NCBI RefSeq assembly: GCF_000834015.1
Contig: NZ_JXQI01000024.1
Span: forward strand, 1 to 34,767
DNA from: Prevotella pectinovora
Lineage (GTDB): Bacteria > Bacteroidota > Bacteroidia > Bacteroidales > Bacteroidaceae
DNA: 34,767 bases
Direction of reading: 5' to 3'
Within the stretch, counting starts at the first letter, position 1; the number at the start of each line of letters is the position of its first letter. Below the pieces are notes generated by a model. It searched no databases, had not been told where the DNA came from, and saw nothing but the letters and a program-made list of their open reading frames with translations. The translations under genes were made by a program, and so were the position numbers. Below, piece after piece: positions 1 through 7,572 of this stretch.

Positions 1-82
1 CTCTTCCCCTTCCGAACAGAGAAGTTAAGCCCGCTTGCGCCGATGGTACTGCAATGCAATGTGGGAGAGTAGGTAACCGCCT
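1..82 (+). rRNA. rrf: 5S ribosomal RNA, 3' part (5' end outside window)
   Basis: The first 82 bases match the 3' two thirds of a Bacteroidetes 5S rRNA: the conserved CCGAACAGAGAAGTTAAGC block of helix III/loop B, the GCGCCGATGGTACTGC segment, and the closing GTGGGAGAGTAGG strand ending near position 81-82. The gene starts before the window, so this is the tail of an rRNA operon reading left to right. A terminator follows 20 bases later, so 5S is the last gene of that operon. Confidence 0.93.
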
Positions 83-101
83 TTTTTCACTTTAAGACTT
101 G

Positions 102-139
102 AATCCTCCGGAAGAGCAATCCTCCGGAGGATTTTTTTT
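102..139 (+). terminator. Intrinsic terminator of the rRNA operon
   Basis: A ten-base arm (102-111, AATCCTCCGG) pairs perfectly with 124-133, and eight T residues follow (132-139). Position, stem strength and T-run fit factor-independent termination just after 5S rRNA. Confidence 0.9.
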
Positions 140-459
140 GCGTCTGTACGCATCAGAGGCTTCCTTGGTCCTCATGCAGCGTTATGTCTGTTTTCATCAG
201 GCGATAATTGAATTGTCCGGACAATTACCAGATGGTTTTTGCTTGCAGAAACAGACGGAAGTGGCTGAATTATAGATACTTCCGAATCTGGGACCAGATG
301 GTTGACGGTTTTTTTGAATTTTGATTACAAGCTGATGTGTTTTTCGTATATTTAGTATGCAGCCTTCAGTTTTAAAATTATTTGTAATAATTCAACCGTA
401 TTTTTTGTTTTTCTGATATGCTTTATCAGGCTTTATTAATTATTTGTACTAATAATAAT
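140..459. other. Intergenic stretch without a gene; one 16-base palindrome
   Basis: No convincing coding region is visible on either strand. The one clear structure is a perfect 16-base palindrome at 211-226 (AATTGTCCGGACAATT). Two near-identical short phrases starting ACCAGATGG occur at about 227 and 293, each followed by a T-rich stretch. The region separates the convergent rRNA operon and prs. A regulator site is possible for the palindrome, but it has no target gene close by on the expected side. Confidence 0.5.
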
Positions 460-484
460 CCCCTATAGCAATATACTATAGGGG
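460..484 (-). terminator. Probable terminator downstream of prs
   Basis: A nine-base arm CCCCTATAG (460-468) pairs perfectly with CTATAGGGG (476-484) around a seven-base loop. It lies 26 bases past the prs stop codon on the minus strand. The tract that follows on that strand is AT-rich, not a pure T-run, so termination strength is uncertain. Confidence 0.6.
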
Positions 485-510
485 ATAAGAAGTTATATTG
501 TTTTTATACT

Positions 511-1449
511 TTATACCAAATATTGATCACTGATACTTTCGTTGTTGATAACTCTAGTGATTGTTTCAGCAAACATGTCAGCAACTGAGAGCTGCTTTAC
601 TTTAGCACAACGCTGTGAGTATGGTATTGAGTCGGTGAATACAATTTCCTCAAGTGCAGAATCCTGAACGCGCTCACTTGCAGGTCCACTCATTACACAG
701 TGTGATGCACAAGCTCTGACGCTCTTGGCACCTGCTTGCTTCATGATATCTGCAGCTTTTGTAATAGTTCCTGCTGTGTCCACCATGTCGTCGATTATAA
801 TTACGTTCTTGTCTTTAACTTCACCGATAATCTGCATGCTTTCTACAACGTTTGCTCTTGCACGTGTCTTGTTGCACAGAACCAGAGGGCAGCCGAGATA
901 TTTAGCATAAGTGTTAGCTCTTTTACTTCCACCTACATCAGGAGAGGCAATTACCATATCCTTAAGGTGTAGGCTCTGGAGATATGGGAGAATTACACCT
1001 GAAGCATAGAGGTGGTCTACTGGTACATCAAAGAATCCCTGAATCTGGTCAGCATGGAGATCCATTGTTATCAGCCTGTCAATTCCTGCAACGCTGAGCA
1101 AGTCTGCAACAAGTTTGGCACCGATGCTTACACGTGGCTTGTCTTTTCTGTCTTGTCTTGCCCATCCGAAATAAGGAATTACAGCATTGATGGTCTTTGC
1201 TGAAGCACGCTTGGCAGCATCAATCATCAATAACAGCTCCATCAAGTTGTCAGAGTTTGGGAAAGTGCTTTGAACGAGAAATACGTCGCGACCGCGGATT
1301 GACTCCTCATATGACACTGCAAATTCTCCGTCAGAGAATTTCGTGATGAGAAGATTTCCAAGTGGACATTTTAAGCTTTGGCAGATTTTCTCTGCCAGGT
1401 ACCTTGAATTTGTACCTGAGAACACCATGAAAGAGTTTTTATCACTCAT
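511..1449 (-). CDS. prs: Ribose-phosphate pyrophosphokinase (PRPP synthetase)
   Basis: This enzyme transfers pyrophosphate from ATP to ribose 5-phosphate to make PRPP, the precursor of purines, pyrimidines, NAD, histidine and tryptophan. The 312-residue length is normal for class I enzymes. Visible hallmarks are the ATP-loop region around residues 98-110 (ARQDRKDKPRVSIGAK), the metal/active-site DLHADQ at 130-135, SPDVGG at 169-174, and the PRPP-binding loop DDMVDTAGT at 220-228. The start ATG at 1449 gives the expected N-terminus with FSGTNS close behind. It lies 51 bases downstream of the ThiE-like gene in the same direction and has no obvious promoter of its own, so read-through from the promoter at 2131 is likely. 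A hairpin at 460-484 ends the unit. Assignment is secure. Confidence 0.97.
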   Translation of the reverse strand: MSDKNSFMVFSGTNSRYLAEKICQSLKCPLGNLLITKFSDGEFAVSYEESIRGRDVFLVQSTFPNSDNLMELLLMIDAAKRASAKTINAVIPYFGWARQDRKDKPRVSIGAKLVADLLSVAGIDRLITMDLHADQIQGFFDVPVDHLYASGVILPYLQSLHLKDMVIASPDVGGSKRANTYAKYLGCPLVLCNKTRARANVVESMQIIGEVKDKNVIIIDDMVDTAGTITKAADIMKQAGAKSVRACASHCVMSGPASERVQDSALEEIVFTDSIPYSQRCAKVKQLSVADMFAETITRVINNESISDQYLV

Positions 1450-1500
1450 TTTATTATTTATTTTGTTAGTTATGTTATTTTTCTTTTTTTAGATTTATGA

Positions 1501-2109
1501 TTAAGATGTGGCTTTATGCAATTTTTCGAAATGCGCCATAAGCCTTTTATAGTCGATTTCTTTGTGGATGTCGAAACGGTTCCACAAATCATTGCAAATA
1601 ACTACGCCTCCGAATCCTAATTCTTTTGCAATCTTAATATTATCTAAGTTCGTTTCACCGTAGGCATATATCCTTTTGTCTATGAATCCATTGCTTGATG
1701 CTGATTCTAGTTCTTTCAGCGACAATCCATCGCAGGTTCTGATGTCTGGATTGTCTTGGAAGTTGCATTTCAGAAACAGATATTCTGATTTTTTCTTGAA
1801 ATCCTTTATTTGTGACAATTCCGTACATGTCCTGCTATATTTACCTTTATAGTCGTAGGGCAATTGCTCCGAAGGGGAATCAATATGTATCTTGCCAAGG
1901 CCGTACTCATTCTTAAGGTAGTAATGGTCATGAACGGTTATCTTACGGTAATAATTTTCAGGCAAGAGTGACAGCAAGCGCTCCGAGTACATAGGGGTGG
2001 ATTGTGGCTTGTATAAATGTAAGTCGTCCATCCCCTCCTCAAAGAGAGTGGTCAATATCTTGTCCTCTTCCACAAAAAAAGTGGGCTTTGTCATTATAAC
2101 AAGCTTCAT
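1501..2109 (-). CDS. ThiE/TenI-like thiamine-phosphate-synthase family protein
   Basis: The 202-residue protein has the outline of the TenI/ThiE TIM-barrel family: an N-terminal strand followed by FFVEED and a DLHLYKP segment, a mid-protein GKYSRTCTELSQI resembling the SCHs-type motif, and a C-terminal YAYGETNLDNIKIAKELGFGG block resembling the (A)LGGI...NI...GF.GV phosphate-binding end of ThiE. However, the pyrophosphate-binding threonine-rich loop and the GPIF(P/A)T signature of true ThiE are not recognisable, so catalysis of HMP-PP and THZ-P coupling cannot be assumed. It could instead be a TenI-like or diverged enzyme. No other thiamine genes are nearby. The ATG at 2109 lies about 16 bases from the predicted transcription start of a minus-strand promoter (2131-2161). 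The gene is followed by prs in the same direction. Confidence 0.75.
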   Translation of the reverse strand: MKLVIMTKPTFFVEEDKILTTLFEEGMDDLHLYKPQSTPMYSERLLSLLPENYYRKITVHDHYYLKNEYGLGKIHIDSPSEQLPYDYKGKYSRTCTELSQIKDFKKKSEYLFLKCNFQDNPDIRTCDGLSLKELESASSNGFIDKRIYAYGETNLDNIKIAKELGFGGVVICNDLWNRFDIHKEIDYKRLMAHFEKLHKATS

Positions 2110-2130
2110 TGCGTTTTTACTTTAGGATTG

Positions 2131-2161
2131 CAAAAGTATGAATTTTATCCTAATAATACAA
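2131..2161 (-). promoter_or_regulatory. Bacteroidetes-type promoter for the thiE-like/prs unit
   Basis: On the minus strand TACTTTTG (plus 2131-2138) fits the TAnnTTTG -7 element. A TTG (plus 2159-2161) lies exactly 20 bases upstream as the -33 element. The predicted start is about 16 bases before the ATG at 2109. Confidence 0.7.
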
Positions 2162-2180
2162 TTTTGCAACTATAAAACTT

Positions 2181-2188
2181 TATCTTTG
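2181..2188 (+). promoter_or_regulatory. -7 promoter element for nspC
   Basis: TATCTTTG matches the TAnnTTTG -7 consensus and lies 38 bases before the nspC ATG. A TTTTG at 2162-2166 is the only -33 candidate, at a shorter than usual spacing of 14 bases. The element is back to back with the minus-strand promoter at 2131-2161, so the two units share a compact divergent control region. Confidence 0.6.
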
Positions 2189-2226
2189 CACTATATTTTT
2201 GATTTTTAATTGATGTGTAAGATAAA

Positions 2227-3408
2227 ATGGATAAGAAAATCGACGTTTTAGAAGGTTTGAACAAACCGATGTTTGTTGTTGAGGAAAGACTTTTGCGCAG
2301 GAATCTGTCTTTGATAAAGTCTGTTGCTGACAGAGCAGGAGTAGATATTATTTTGGCTTTCAAGGCATTCGCACTTTGGAAAACTTTCCCGATTTTCAGG
2401 GAATACATTAATTCTACGACTGCCAGTTCTTATGCCGAGGCGAGGTTGGCTTATGAGGAGTTTGGCGCTCCTGCCCACACTTATTCTCCTGCTTATACAG
2501 ATTATGAAATTGAAGATATTGCCAGAATGTCAAGTCATCTTACTTTCAACAGCTTGTCGCAATTTGGGCGCTTTGCAAAACTTGCAAAGGATACTAATCC
2601 AGGGCTGAGCATTGGATTGAGGGTTAATCCTGAATATTCGGAAATAGAAACGGAGCTTTATAATCCTTGTGCCAAAGGTTCCAGATTTGGTGTGCTGGCT
2701 TCTGATCTTCCAGATGTACTTCCTGAATTTATCGAGGGCTTCCACTGTCATTGTCATTGTGAGAGTGGCGCTGATGTGTTTGTACGCACATTGGAGCATA
2801 TTGAGGGGAAATTCTCAAAATGGTTCGGCCAGATCAAATGGATAAATTTTGGTGGAGGTCATTTGATGACGAGAAAAGATTATGACGTAGAATTGTTGAT
2901 TGATACATTGAAAAGTTTCAGAAGGCGTTATCCGCATCTGAAAGTTGTGATGGAACCTGGTAGTGCTTTTGCGTGGCAGACCGGACCGCTGGTTGCCCAA
3001 ATTGTGGATGTCGTGGAGAATTTTGGCATAAAGACGGCAATTCTTAATGTTAGTTTTACTTGCCATATGCCAGATTGCTTGGAGATGCCATACATGCCGG
3101 TAGTACGAGGTGCTGAAATTTTGGATGATCAGACTGCTTCAAAAAATGAGAAAATCACTTCACCTTATATATATAGGCTCGGAGGCAACAGTTGTCTTTC
3201 AGGGGATTTCATGGGAAAATGGTTGTTTGACCATGAATTGAAAGTAGGAGAGAGTCTGATTTTTGAAGATATGATACATTATACTACCGTTAAAACAAAC
3301 ATGTTTAATGGTGTTTCTCATCCTTCGATCGCAATCCTGAAAGAAAATGGTGAATTTCAAATTTTGCGCGAATTTGGCTATGAAGACTATAAAAATAGGA
3401 TGAATTAG
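2227..3408 (+). CDS. nspC: Carboxynorspermidine/carboxyspermidine decarboxylase
   Basis: This is a PLP-dependent fold-III decarboxylase (alanine-racemase/ornithine-decarboxylase fold) that removes CO2 from carboxyspermidine or carboxynorspermidine, the last step of the aspartate-semialdehyde route to spermidine used by many gut Bacteroidetes. The 393-residue length fits the family. Visible features are the PLP-Schiff-base lysine K46 in ILAFKAFALWK, the HCHCE strand in mid-barrel, the glycine-rich phosphate-binding NFGGGH loop (G209-G211), EPG at 243-245, and the active-site C323 with D327 in GGNSCLSGD. The partner carboxyspermidine dehydrogenase is not in this window, so the pathway is split. 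It has its own promoter element at 2181 and appears monocistronic. Confidence 0.95.
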   Translation: MDKKIDVLEGLNKPMFVVEERLLRRNLSLIKSVADRAGVDIILAFKAFALWKTFPIFREYINSTTASSYAEARLAYEEFGAPAHTYSPAYTDYEIEDIARMSSHLTFNSLSQFGRFAKLAKDTNPGLSIGLRVNPEYSEIETELYNPCAKGSRFGVLASDLPDVLPEFIEGFHCHCHCESGADVFVRTLEHIEGKFSKWFGQIKWINFGGGHLMTRKDYDVELLIDTLKSFRRRYPHLKVVMEPGSAFAWQTGPLVAQIVDVVENFGIKTAILNVSFTCHMPDCLEMPYMPVVRGAEILDDQTASKNEKITSPYIYRLGGNSCLSGDFMGKWLFDHELKVGESLIFEDMIHYTTVKTNMFNGVSHPSIAILKENGEFQILREFGYEDYKNRMN

Positions 3409-3467
3409 CCTAAATATGTAAAAATATCAGCAAAAATCCACTTTTTTTAGAAAAAAACATGGAAATA

Positions 3468-3499
3468 TTTGGAGGTTATTCAAAAACTCCTTACCTTTG
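3468..3499 (+). promoter_or_regulatory. Strong consensus promoter of the tRNA cluster
   Basis: TTTG at 3468-3471 and TACCTTTG at 3492-3499 match the Bacteroidetes -33 and -7 elements with a 20-base spacer. The predicted start lies about 43 bases upstream of the first tRNA. A close consensus match fits a stable-RNA promoter. Confidence 0.75.
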
Positions 3500-3548
3500 C
3501 AACCGCATTTAGAGAAATGCACATTACAACAATAAAGTAATGGAAAAA

Positions 3549-3621
3549 GCGGAAATAGCTCAGTTGGTAGAGCACAACCTTGCCAAGGTTGGGGTCGCGG
3601 GTCCGAGTCCCGTTTTCCGCT
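3549..3621 (+). tRNA. tRNA-Gly (GCC), copy 1
   Basis: A complete cloverleaf can be folded. The acceptor stem is GCGGAAA paired with TTTCCGC, the D-arm contains AGCTCAGTTGGTAGAGC, and the anticodon stem CAACC/GGTTG encloses TTGCCAA with anticodon GCC. The T-arm is CGGGTCCGAGTCCCG. The CCA end is not encoded. The 73 bases are identical to the copy at 3861-3933. Confidence 0.97.
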
Positions 3622-3647
3622 CGACATTTTGAATAGCGCATTTTAAA

Positions 3648-3729
3648 GCCCAGGTGGCGGAATTGGTAGACGCGCACGTTTCAGGTGCGTGTGTTTCACA
3701 ACGTGCAGGTTCGAGTCCTGTTCTGGGCA
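3648..3729 (+). tRNA. tRNA-Leu (CAG)
   Basis: This is a class II tRNA with a long variable arm. The acceptor stem GCCCAGG pairs with TCTGGGC with one G-U. The leucine-type TGGCGGAATTGGTAGACGCG D-arm is present. Anticodon stem CACGT/GCGTG encloses TTCAGGT, giving anticodon CAG, which reads CUG. CCA is not encoded. Confidence 0.95.
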
Positions 3730-3754
3730 CTGTTATTTGAAATGGTTAAATGTT

Positions 3755-3838
3755 GGAGAGGTGGCGGAATTGGTAGACGCGCTACTTTGAGGGGGTAGTG
3801 TCAATTGTGACGTGGGAGTTCGAGTCTCCTCCTCTTCA
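3755..3838 (+). tRNA. tRNA-Leu (GAG)
   Basis: A second class II leucine tRNA. Acceptor stem GGAGAGG pairs with CCTCTTC with one G-U. The D-arm has TGGCGGAATTGGTAGACGCG. Anticodon stem CTACT/GGTAG encloses TTGAGGG, giving anticodon GAG, which reads CUC and CUU. It lies 25 bases after the previous tRNA, so both come from one transcript. Confidence 0.95.
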
Positions 3839-3860
3839 CATTTATTATTATATTTTTATT

Positions 3861-3933
3861 GCGGAAATAGCTCAGTTGGTAGAGCACAACCTTGCCAAGG
3901 TTGGGGTCGCGGGTCCGAGTCCCGTTTTCCGCT
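3861..3933 (+). tRNA. tRNA-Gly (GCC), copy 2
   Basis: Identical over its full length to the tRNA-Gly at 3549-3621. A run of seven T residues starts two bases after the discriminator base and probably helps end the tRNA transcript, although no separate hairpin is present. Confidence 0.97.
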
Positions 3934-3966
3934 CTTTTTTTCTCTTTTGAAAAATACAGAAAGCAC

Positions 3967-4521
3967 ATGAATTTATATTTACGATACTTTGATAGAGAAA
4001 CATTAGTTCATAATGTTGATGATGCGATAGACTTTTTGGCATCTATTCAGGAAATTGGTATGAATGCGGATTTGGAAGCTGACATTAGGGACTATGTTGA
4101 AAGTGATGTATTTTATCCTAAACGTTACAAGATTCGTCCAAGGGTTTATTTCATTATTATAAAAACTGAAGCTGCAACGATGCTTGACTTCAAACAGAAG
4201 AAGGCTCTGCGTTCAAATGCTGGTGCCGCGACGAGTGGTGACCAGAGGGAATTTGTTCCTACTGCTGCAACCCGCCTTTCTGAACAGAAGCAGGGGTGGT
4301 ATCAGGGAACTCTTGATTTCAAGCGTGTCGTAATGATACCTGGAACGGGAAAACATGAATATCGTGATACTCATTTTGTGGCAGCTTGTAAGGCTAATTC
4401 CGGTTTGGATTGTTACAATCGTATTGTTGAGTATCTGAAAGGCCGAGTTGATAGCAGGAGCCAGTTCCCGTCTTCTAAAGGAAAGAACTTCAAGTTTACA
4501 TTCCTTGGACTTTGGAAATGA
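3967..4521 (+). CDS. Uncharacterised 184-residue protein downstream of the tRNA cluster
   Basis: I do not recognise a named family. The ATG at 3967 is chosen because the open frame further upstream runs through the tRNA-Gly gene, and the protein from MNLYLRYFDRETLV onward has normal composition. It is soluble, with no signal peptide or membrane segment. The N-terminal ~60 residues are acidic and look helical, followed by a predicted strand (RVYFIIIKTEA) and a basic C-terminal half rich in K, R, S and T ending in KNFKFTFLGLWK. It is 33 bases after the last tRNA and 53 bases before ssb, with no promoter I can see, so it may be expressed by read-through from the tRNA promoter. Real coding status is likely from length, start context and lack of overlap; function is unknown. 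Confidence 0.75.
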   Translation: MNLYLRYFDRETLVHNVDDAIDFLASIQEIGMNADLEADIRDYVESDVFYPKRYKIRPRVYFIIIKTEAATMLDFKQKKALRSNAGAATSGDQREFVPTAATRLSEQKQGWYQGTLDFKRVVMIPGTGKHEYRDTHFVAACKANSGLDCYNRIVEYLKGRVDSRSQFPSSKGKNFKFTFLGLWK

Positions 4522-4574
4522 TCGGGTCTTTGTGTTTTGATTTATTTTATTGAATAAGTTTTAAATTTCTGTCT

Positions 4575-4997
4575 ATGAATAAAGTGATGTTGATTGGTAA
4601 TGTGGGCAAGGAACCTGATGTCAGGTATTATGACCGTGATCAGGCTGTGGCAACATTGTCTCTTGCTACTACAGAGCGTGGTTACACGTTGCAGAATGGA
4701 ACTCAGGTTCCAGATAGAACTGAGTGGCATAATCTCGTCTTTTATCGGAATTTGGCAAAGGTTGTTGAAAAATATGTCCACAAGGGTGACAAGCTTTTTG
4801 TAGAAGGAAAAATACGAACTCGTTCGTATGCAGGGCAAAAGGGAGAAAAAAAATATGTGACGGAAATCTATGTTGACAATATGGAAATGTTGACGGCAAA
4901 GTCTTCTGTCCGTCCTTTGGAGGATGCAGGTGGCGCCAAAACGTCAACTGAAGATGCTGTGAAGGATGATAATGCTGAAACTGACGCGCCATTCTGA
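4575..4997 (+). CDS. ssb: Single-stranded DNA-binding protein
   Basis: SSB binds single-stranded DNA during replication, recombination and repair, and recruits partners through its C-terminal tip. The 140-residue protein starts MNKVMLIGNVGKEPDVRYY, the typical OB-fold entry, and continues with TEWHNLVFYRNLAKVVEKYVHKG and LFVEGKIRTRSY, which are family hallmarks; the OB domain spans about residues 1-108. A short acidic linker leads to the terminal DAPF, a variant of the DDIPF partner-binding tip. It precedes gldE by 68 bases in the same orientation, an arrangement that recurs in Bacteroidetes. Confidence 0.96.
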   Translation: MNKVMLIGNVGKEPDVRYYDRDQAVATLSLATTERGYTLQNGTQVPDRTEWHNLVFYRNLAKVVEKYVHKGDKLFVEGKIRTRSYAGQKGEKKYVTEIYVDNMEMLTAKSSVRPLEDAGGAKTSTEDAVKDDNAETDAPF

Positions 4998-5065
4998 TGT
5001 GCTGGCGTTGGTTGATAGAGCGTTGTTCCTTTGGGCTTTATGAAACTGATTAAATTTTAGTAAAA

Positions 5066-6409
5066 TTGGATATATCATTTTTACAGCAGGCTTTTGAGGA
5101 GGTTTCCTTTAATACCCCTACGTTAGGGGTGGTAATTGCTTCTTTACTTGCTGTTGTCTTATTAGGCGCTTCTGCCTTTGCAAGCGGTTCTGAGATAGCG
5201 TTTTTTAGTCTTACTCCTTCGGATCTCAATGAAATGGACACGGAGAAGAATCCGAAAGATTTGGGGATAGACAAGCTCCGTAAGGACAGTGAGCGTACGC
5301 TTGCCACGATATTGGTGGCAAACAATTTCGTGAATGTAACCATCATTATGCTTTGCAACTATGTTTTTGGGTCGTTGATTGATTTTGGCAACGCCTATTG
5401 GTTGCAGTTCGTTTGCATAACAGTACTTTTGACTTTTCTGTTGCTTCTTTTCGGTGAGATAATGCCCAAGGTCTTTGCTCGTCAGAATGCATTGCAGTTC
5501 TGCCGTCGTGCCGTGGGTGGTGTCTTGGTGGCAAGAAAGATGTTCTGGCCGATAGAAAACATATTGTTGAGAAGTCGTGTGCTTGCTGACAGTCTTTTGC
5601 AGAAGGAAAATCATGTTCTGAGCGTTGATGAACTCGGGCAGGCTCTGGAACTCACTGACAAAGATGACATTAAGGATGAGAAGAGTATGCTTCAGGGTAT
5701 CATACGTTTTGGAGACGAGACGGTGAAGGAGATCATGACAAGTCGTAAGGATGTAGTTGACATTGATATAAAGTCACCGTTCTCCAAGGTCATTAGTAGC
5801 ATCGTGGATAATAACTACAGTAGGATACCAGTATATCAGGATAATACAGATAATATTCGTGGTGTTTTGTATATCAAGGATCTTCTGTTGCATATCGGAA
5901 AACCGGACAGCTTCAGGTGGCAGAGTCTCATCCGTCCACCTTATTTCGTTCCTGAGACCAAGAAAATTGATGATTTGTTGAGGGAGTTCCAGAATAACCG
6001 AATACACATTGCTATAGTGGTTGATGAATTCGGTGGAACCAGTGGCATTGTGACTCTAGAAGACGTGCTGGAGGAAATCGTAGGTGAGATTCGCGATGAA
6101 TATGATGAAGATGAGAAAACCTACAGACGGATAAACAACAATACATTCATATTTGATGGCAAGACCCCCTTGAGTGATTTCTGCAGGATATTGAATGTCC
6201 CCGATGATGAATTCTCAGACGTTGAAGGTGAGGCTGATACCCTTGCTGGTCTAGTGTTGGAGATGAAGGGGGATTTCCCCAAGGTGCATGAAAAATTTGA
6301 ACATTCAAACTTCGTCTTCGAGGTGTTGGATGTCAAGGAGCGCCGCATCGCCACTCTGAAGGTCATTTTGCGTGACGCTAAAGAAGTGAAAGGTGATGAA
6401 AAACAGTAA
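5066..6409 (+). CDS. gldE: GldE-type transporter-like protein (CNNM/DUF21, CBS pair, CorC_HlyC)
   Basis: The 447-residue protein has the hemolysin/CorC architecture. It has an N-terminal DUF21/CNNM membrane domain with about four hydrophobic segments (residues ~15-145, including VVIASLLAVVLLGASAFA and LQFVCITVLLTFLLLLFG). A CBS pair follows at ~217-345, and then a CorC_HlyC domain at ~355-440. Bacteroidetes members are called GldE after a gliding-motility-associated gene. In non-gliding gut species the same protein is kept, so a metal-ion transport or envelope role is more likely than motility. The start is TTG at 5066: a stop codon in the same frame lies at 5051-5053 and no ATG or GTG occurs in frame before the membrane domain. 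The PPTase gene follows after 15 bases, so the two are probably co-transcribed. Confidence 0.9.
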   Translation: MDISFLQQAFEEVSFNTPTLGVVIASLLAVVLLGASAFASGSEIAFFSLTPSDLNEMDTEKNPKDLGIDKLRKDSERTLATILVANNFVNVTIIMLCNYVFGSLIDFGNAYWLQFVCITVLLTFLLLLFGEIMPKVFARQNALQFCRRAVGGVLVARKMFWPIENILLRSRVLADSLLQKENHVLSVDELGQALELTDKDDIKDEKSMLQGIIRFGDETVKEIMTSRKDVVDIDIKSPFSKVISSIVDNNYSRIPVYQDNTDNIRGVLYIKDLLLHIGKPDSFRWQSLIRPPYFVPETKKIDDLLREFQNNRIHIAIVVDEFGGTSGIVTLEDVLEEIVGEIRDEYDEDEKTYRRINNNTFIFDGKTPLSDFCRILNVPDDEFSDVEGEADTLAGLVLEMKGDFPKVHEKFEHSNFVFEVLDVKERRIATLKVILRDAKEVKGDEKQ

Positions 6410-6424
6410 TCCATAATACTGATT

Positions 6425-7048
6425 ATGCCAAGAATTCCACTTAGTATAACAACGCCCAGTGATGTGCAAGTTGGCTTGTGGCGTATGGATGAGAGCGAGG
6501 ACGAAATCCTGCATGCCAATCCTTCGCTTTATAGTCTGCTGCCAGACATCTCATCTATGAAGTCGCAGACTCGACGCCTTGAGCGTTTGGCTGTAGCAGC
6601 TTTGCTTGAGAGTATGTTTGGTCAGGCTGTACCTGTGGAACATAACGATGCCGGACGCCCGTTTCTTGACAACGGTTATGAAATCGGCATCAGTCATACC
6701 AGGGGGTATGCCGTTGTCATTGTTTCGAAAAAACATAACGTTGCTGTTGATATGGAATACATGAACGACAGGGTGATGCGGATAGCCAGACGTTTCTTGC
6801 GCGAGGATGAATCGCTGACAACAGTGAAAGAACTTCTTTTGTGCTGGTGTGCAAAAGAAACACTGTATAAGCTGCATAGCGATGACAGGCTGGCATTTCA
6901 GGAGATGCGGACGCATGGCATACGCAATGATGGAAATCTTGAGGGACGGTTTACAATAGATAATTTAAAGCGCGGTATTACTGTTGAAATGTCATATCTG
7001 TCAACTCAATCTTACATATTGACAATTGCCGTAGAAAAAAAGTCTTGA
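6425..7048 (+). CDS. 4'-phosphopantetheinyl transferase superfamily protein
   Basis: Enzymes of this family attach the phosphopantetheine arm of CoA to a serine of acyl or peptidyl carrier proteins. The 207-residue length and tandem pseudodimer layout fit the Sfp/HetI type. Key residues are visible: HTRGY after GISH (about residues 88-95), the metal-binding D109 and E111 in VAVDMEY, and W141, K144 and E145 in WCAKETLYKL. Target carrier proteins are not encoded nearby, so it could serve fatty-acid ACP or an aryl-polyene/secondary-metabolite carrier protein elsewhere. It starts 15 bases after gldE and seems to end that operon; the next gene has its own promoter. Confidence 0.9.
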   Translation: MPRIPLSITTPSDVQVGLWRMDESEDEILHANPSLYSLLPDISSMKSQTRRLERLAVAALLESMFGQAVPVEHNDAGRPFLDNGYEIGISHTRGYAVVIVSKKHNVAVDMEYMNDRVMRIARRFLREDESLTTVKELLLCWCAKETLYKLHSDDRLAFQEMRTHGIRNDGNLEGRFTIDNLKRGITVEMSYLSTQSYILTIAVEKKS

Positions 7049-7072
7049 ATAAATGTAAAAAACGGCAAAAGA

Positions 7073-7103
7073 TTGTGTGGTAGAAATAAAATATGTAACT
7101 TTG
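7073..7103 (+). promoter_or_regulatory. Promoter of the methylmalonyl-CoA operon
   Basis: TTG at 7073-7075 and TAACTTTG at 7096-7103 match the Bacteroidetes -33/-7 elements with a 20-base spacer. The -7 element lies 25 bases before the mce ATG, giving a short leader. Confidence 0.75.
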
Positions 7104-7128
7104 CAATATTAATTATAACAATAATAAT

Positions 7129-7533
7129 ATGAAAATTTCACACATCGAACATTTAGGAATAGCAGTTCCGAGCATTGAGGAAGCTCTTCCGTATTTCAAA
7201 GACGTTTTGGGACTTGAGTGCTACGCAGTAGAAGAGGTTGCGGATCAGAAGGTGAAGACAGCTTTTTTGAAGTGTGGTGAGGTTAAGCTGGAATTGCTGG
7301 AGCCGACATCTCCAGACAGTACTATCCAGAAATGGCTCGACAAGGGCAATCATGGTGTTCACCACGTTGCTTTCTGCATTGAGGATGGCGTGGCAAATGC
7401 ATTGGCAGAGTGTGATGGAAAGGGAGTACGTCTTATCGACAAGGCTCCTCGTAAGGGAGCTGAGAACTTGAATATCGCTTTCTTGCATCCTAAATCAACA
7501 TGCGGAATTCTCACAGAATTGTGCGAGCACTAA
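7129..7533 (+). CDS. mce: Methylmalonyl-CoA epimerase
   Basis: This enzyme interconverts (R)- and (S)-methylmalonyl-CoA, linking succinyl-CoA from methylmalonyl-CoA mutase to the biotin carboxylase/decarboxylase step of propionate formation. The 134-residue length is standard. It is a vicinal-oxygen-chelate (glyoxalase-fold) protein with the expected metal ligands in SHIEHLGIAV (H8), KLELLEP (E55), GVHHVAF (H78 or H79) and GILTEL (E130). It is the first gene of the operon, directly behind its own consensus promoter, and mmdA starts 39 bases after its stop. Confidence 0.97.
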   Translation: MKISHIEHLGIAVPSIEEALPYFKDVLGLECYAVEEVADQKVKTAFLKCGEVKLELLEPTSPDSTIQKWLDKGNHGVHHVAFCIEDGVANALAECDGKGVRLIDKAPRKGAENLNIAFLHPKSTCGILTELCEH

Positions 7534-7572
7534 AAAGGTAAAGAACAGTTTTTTAATAATTATAAATTAATT

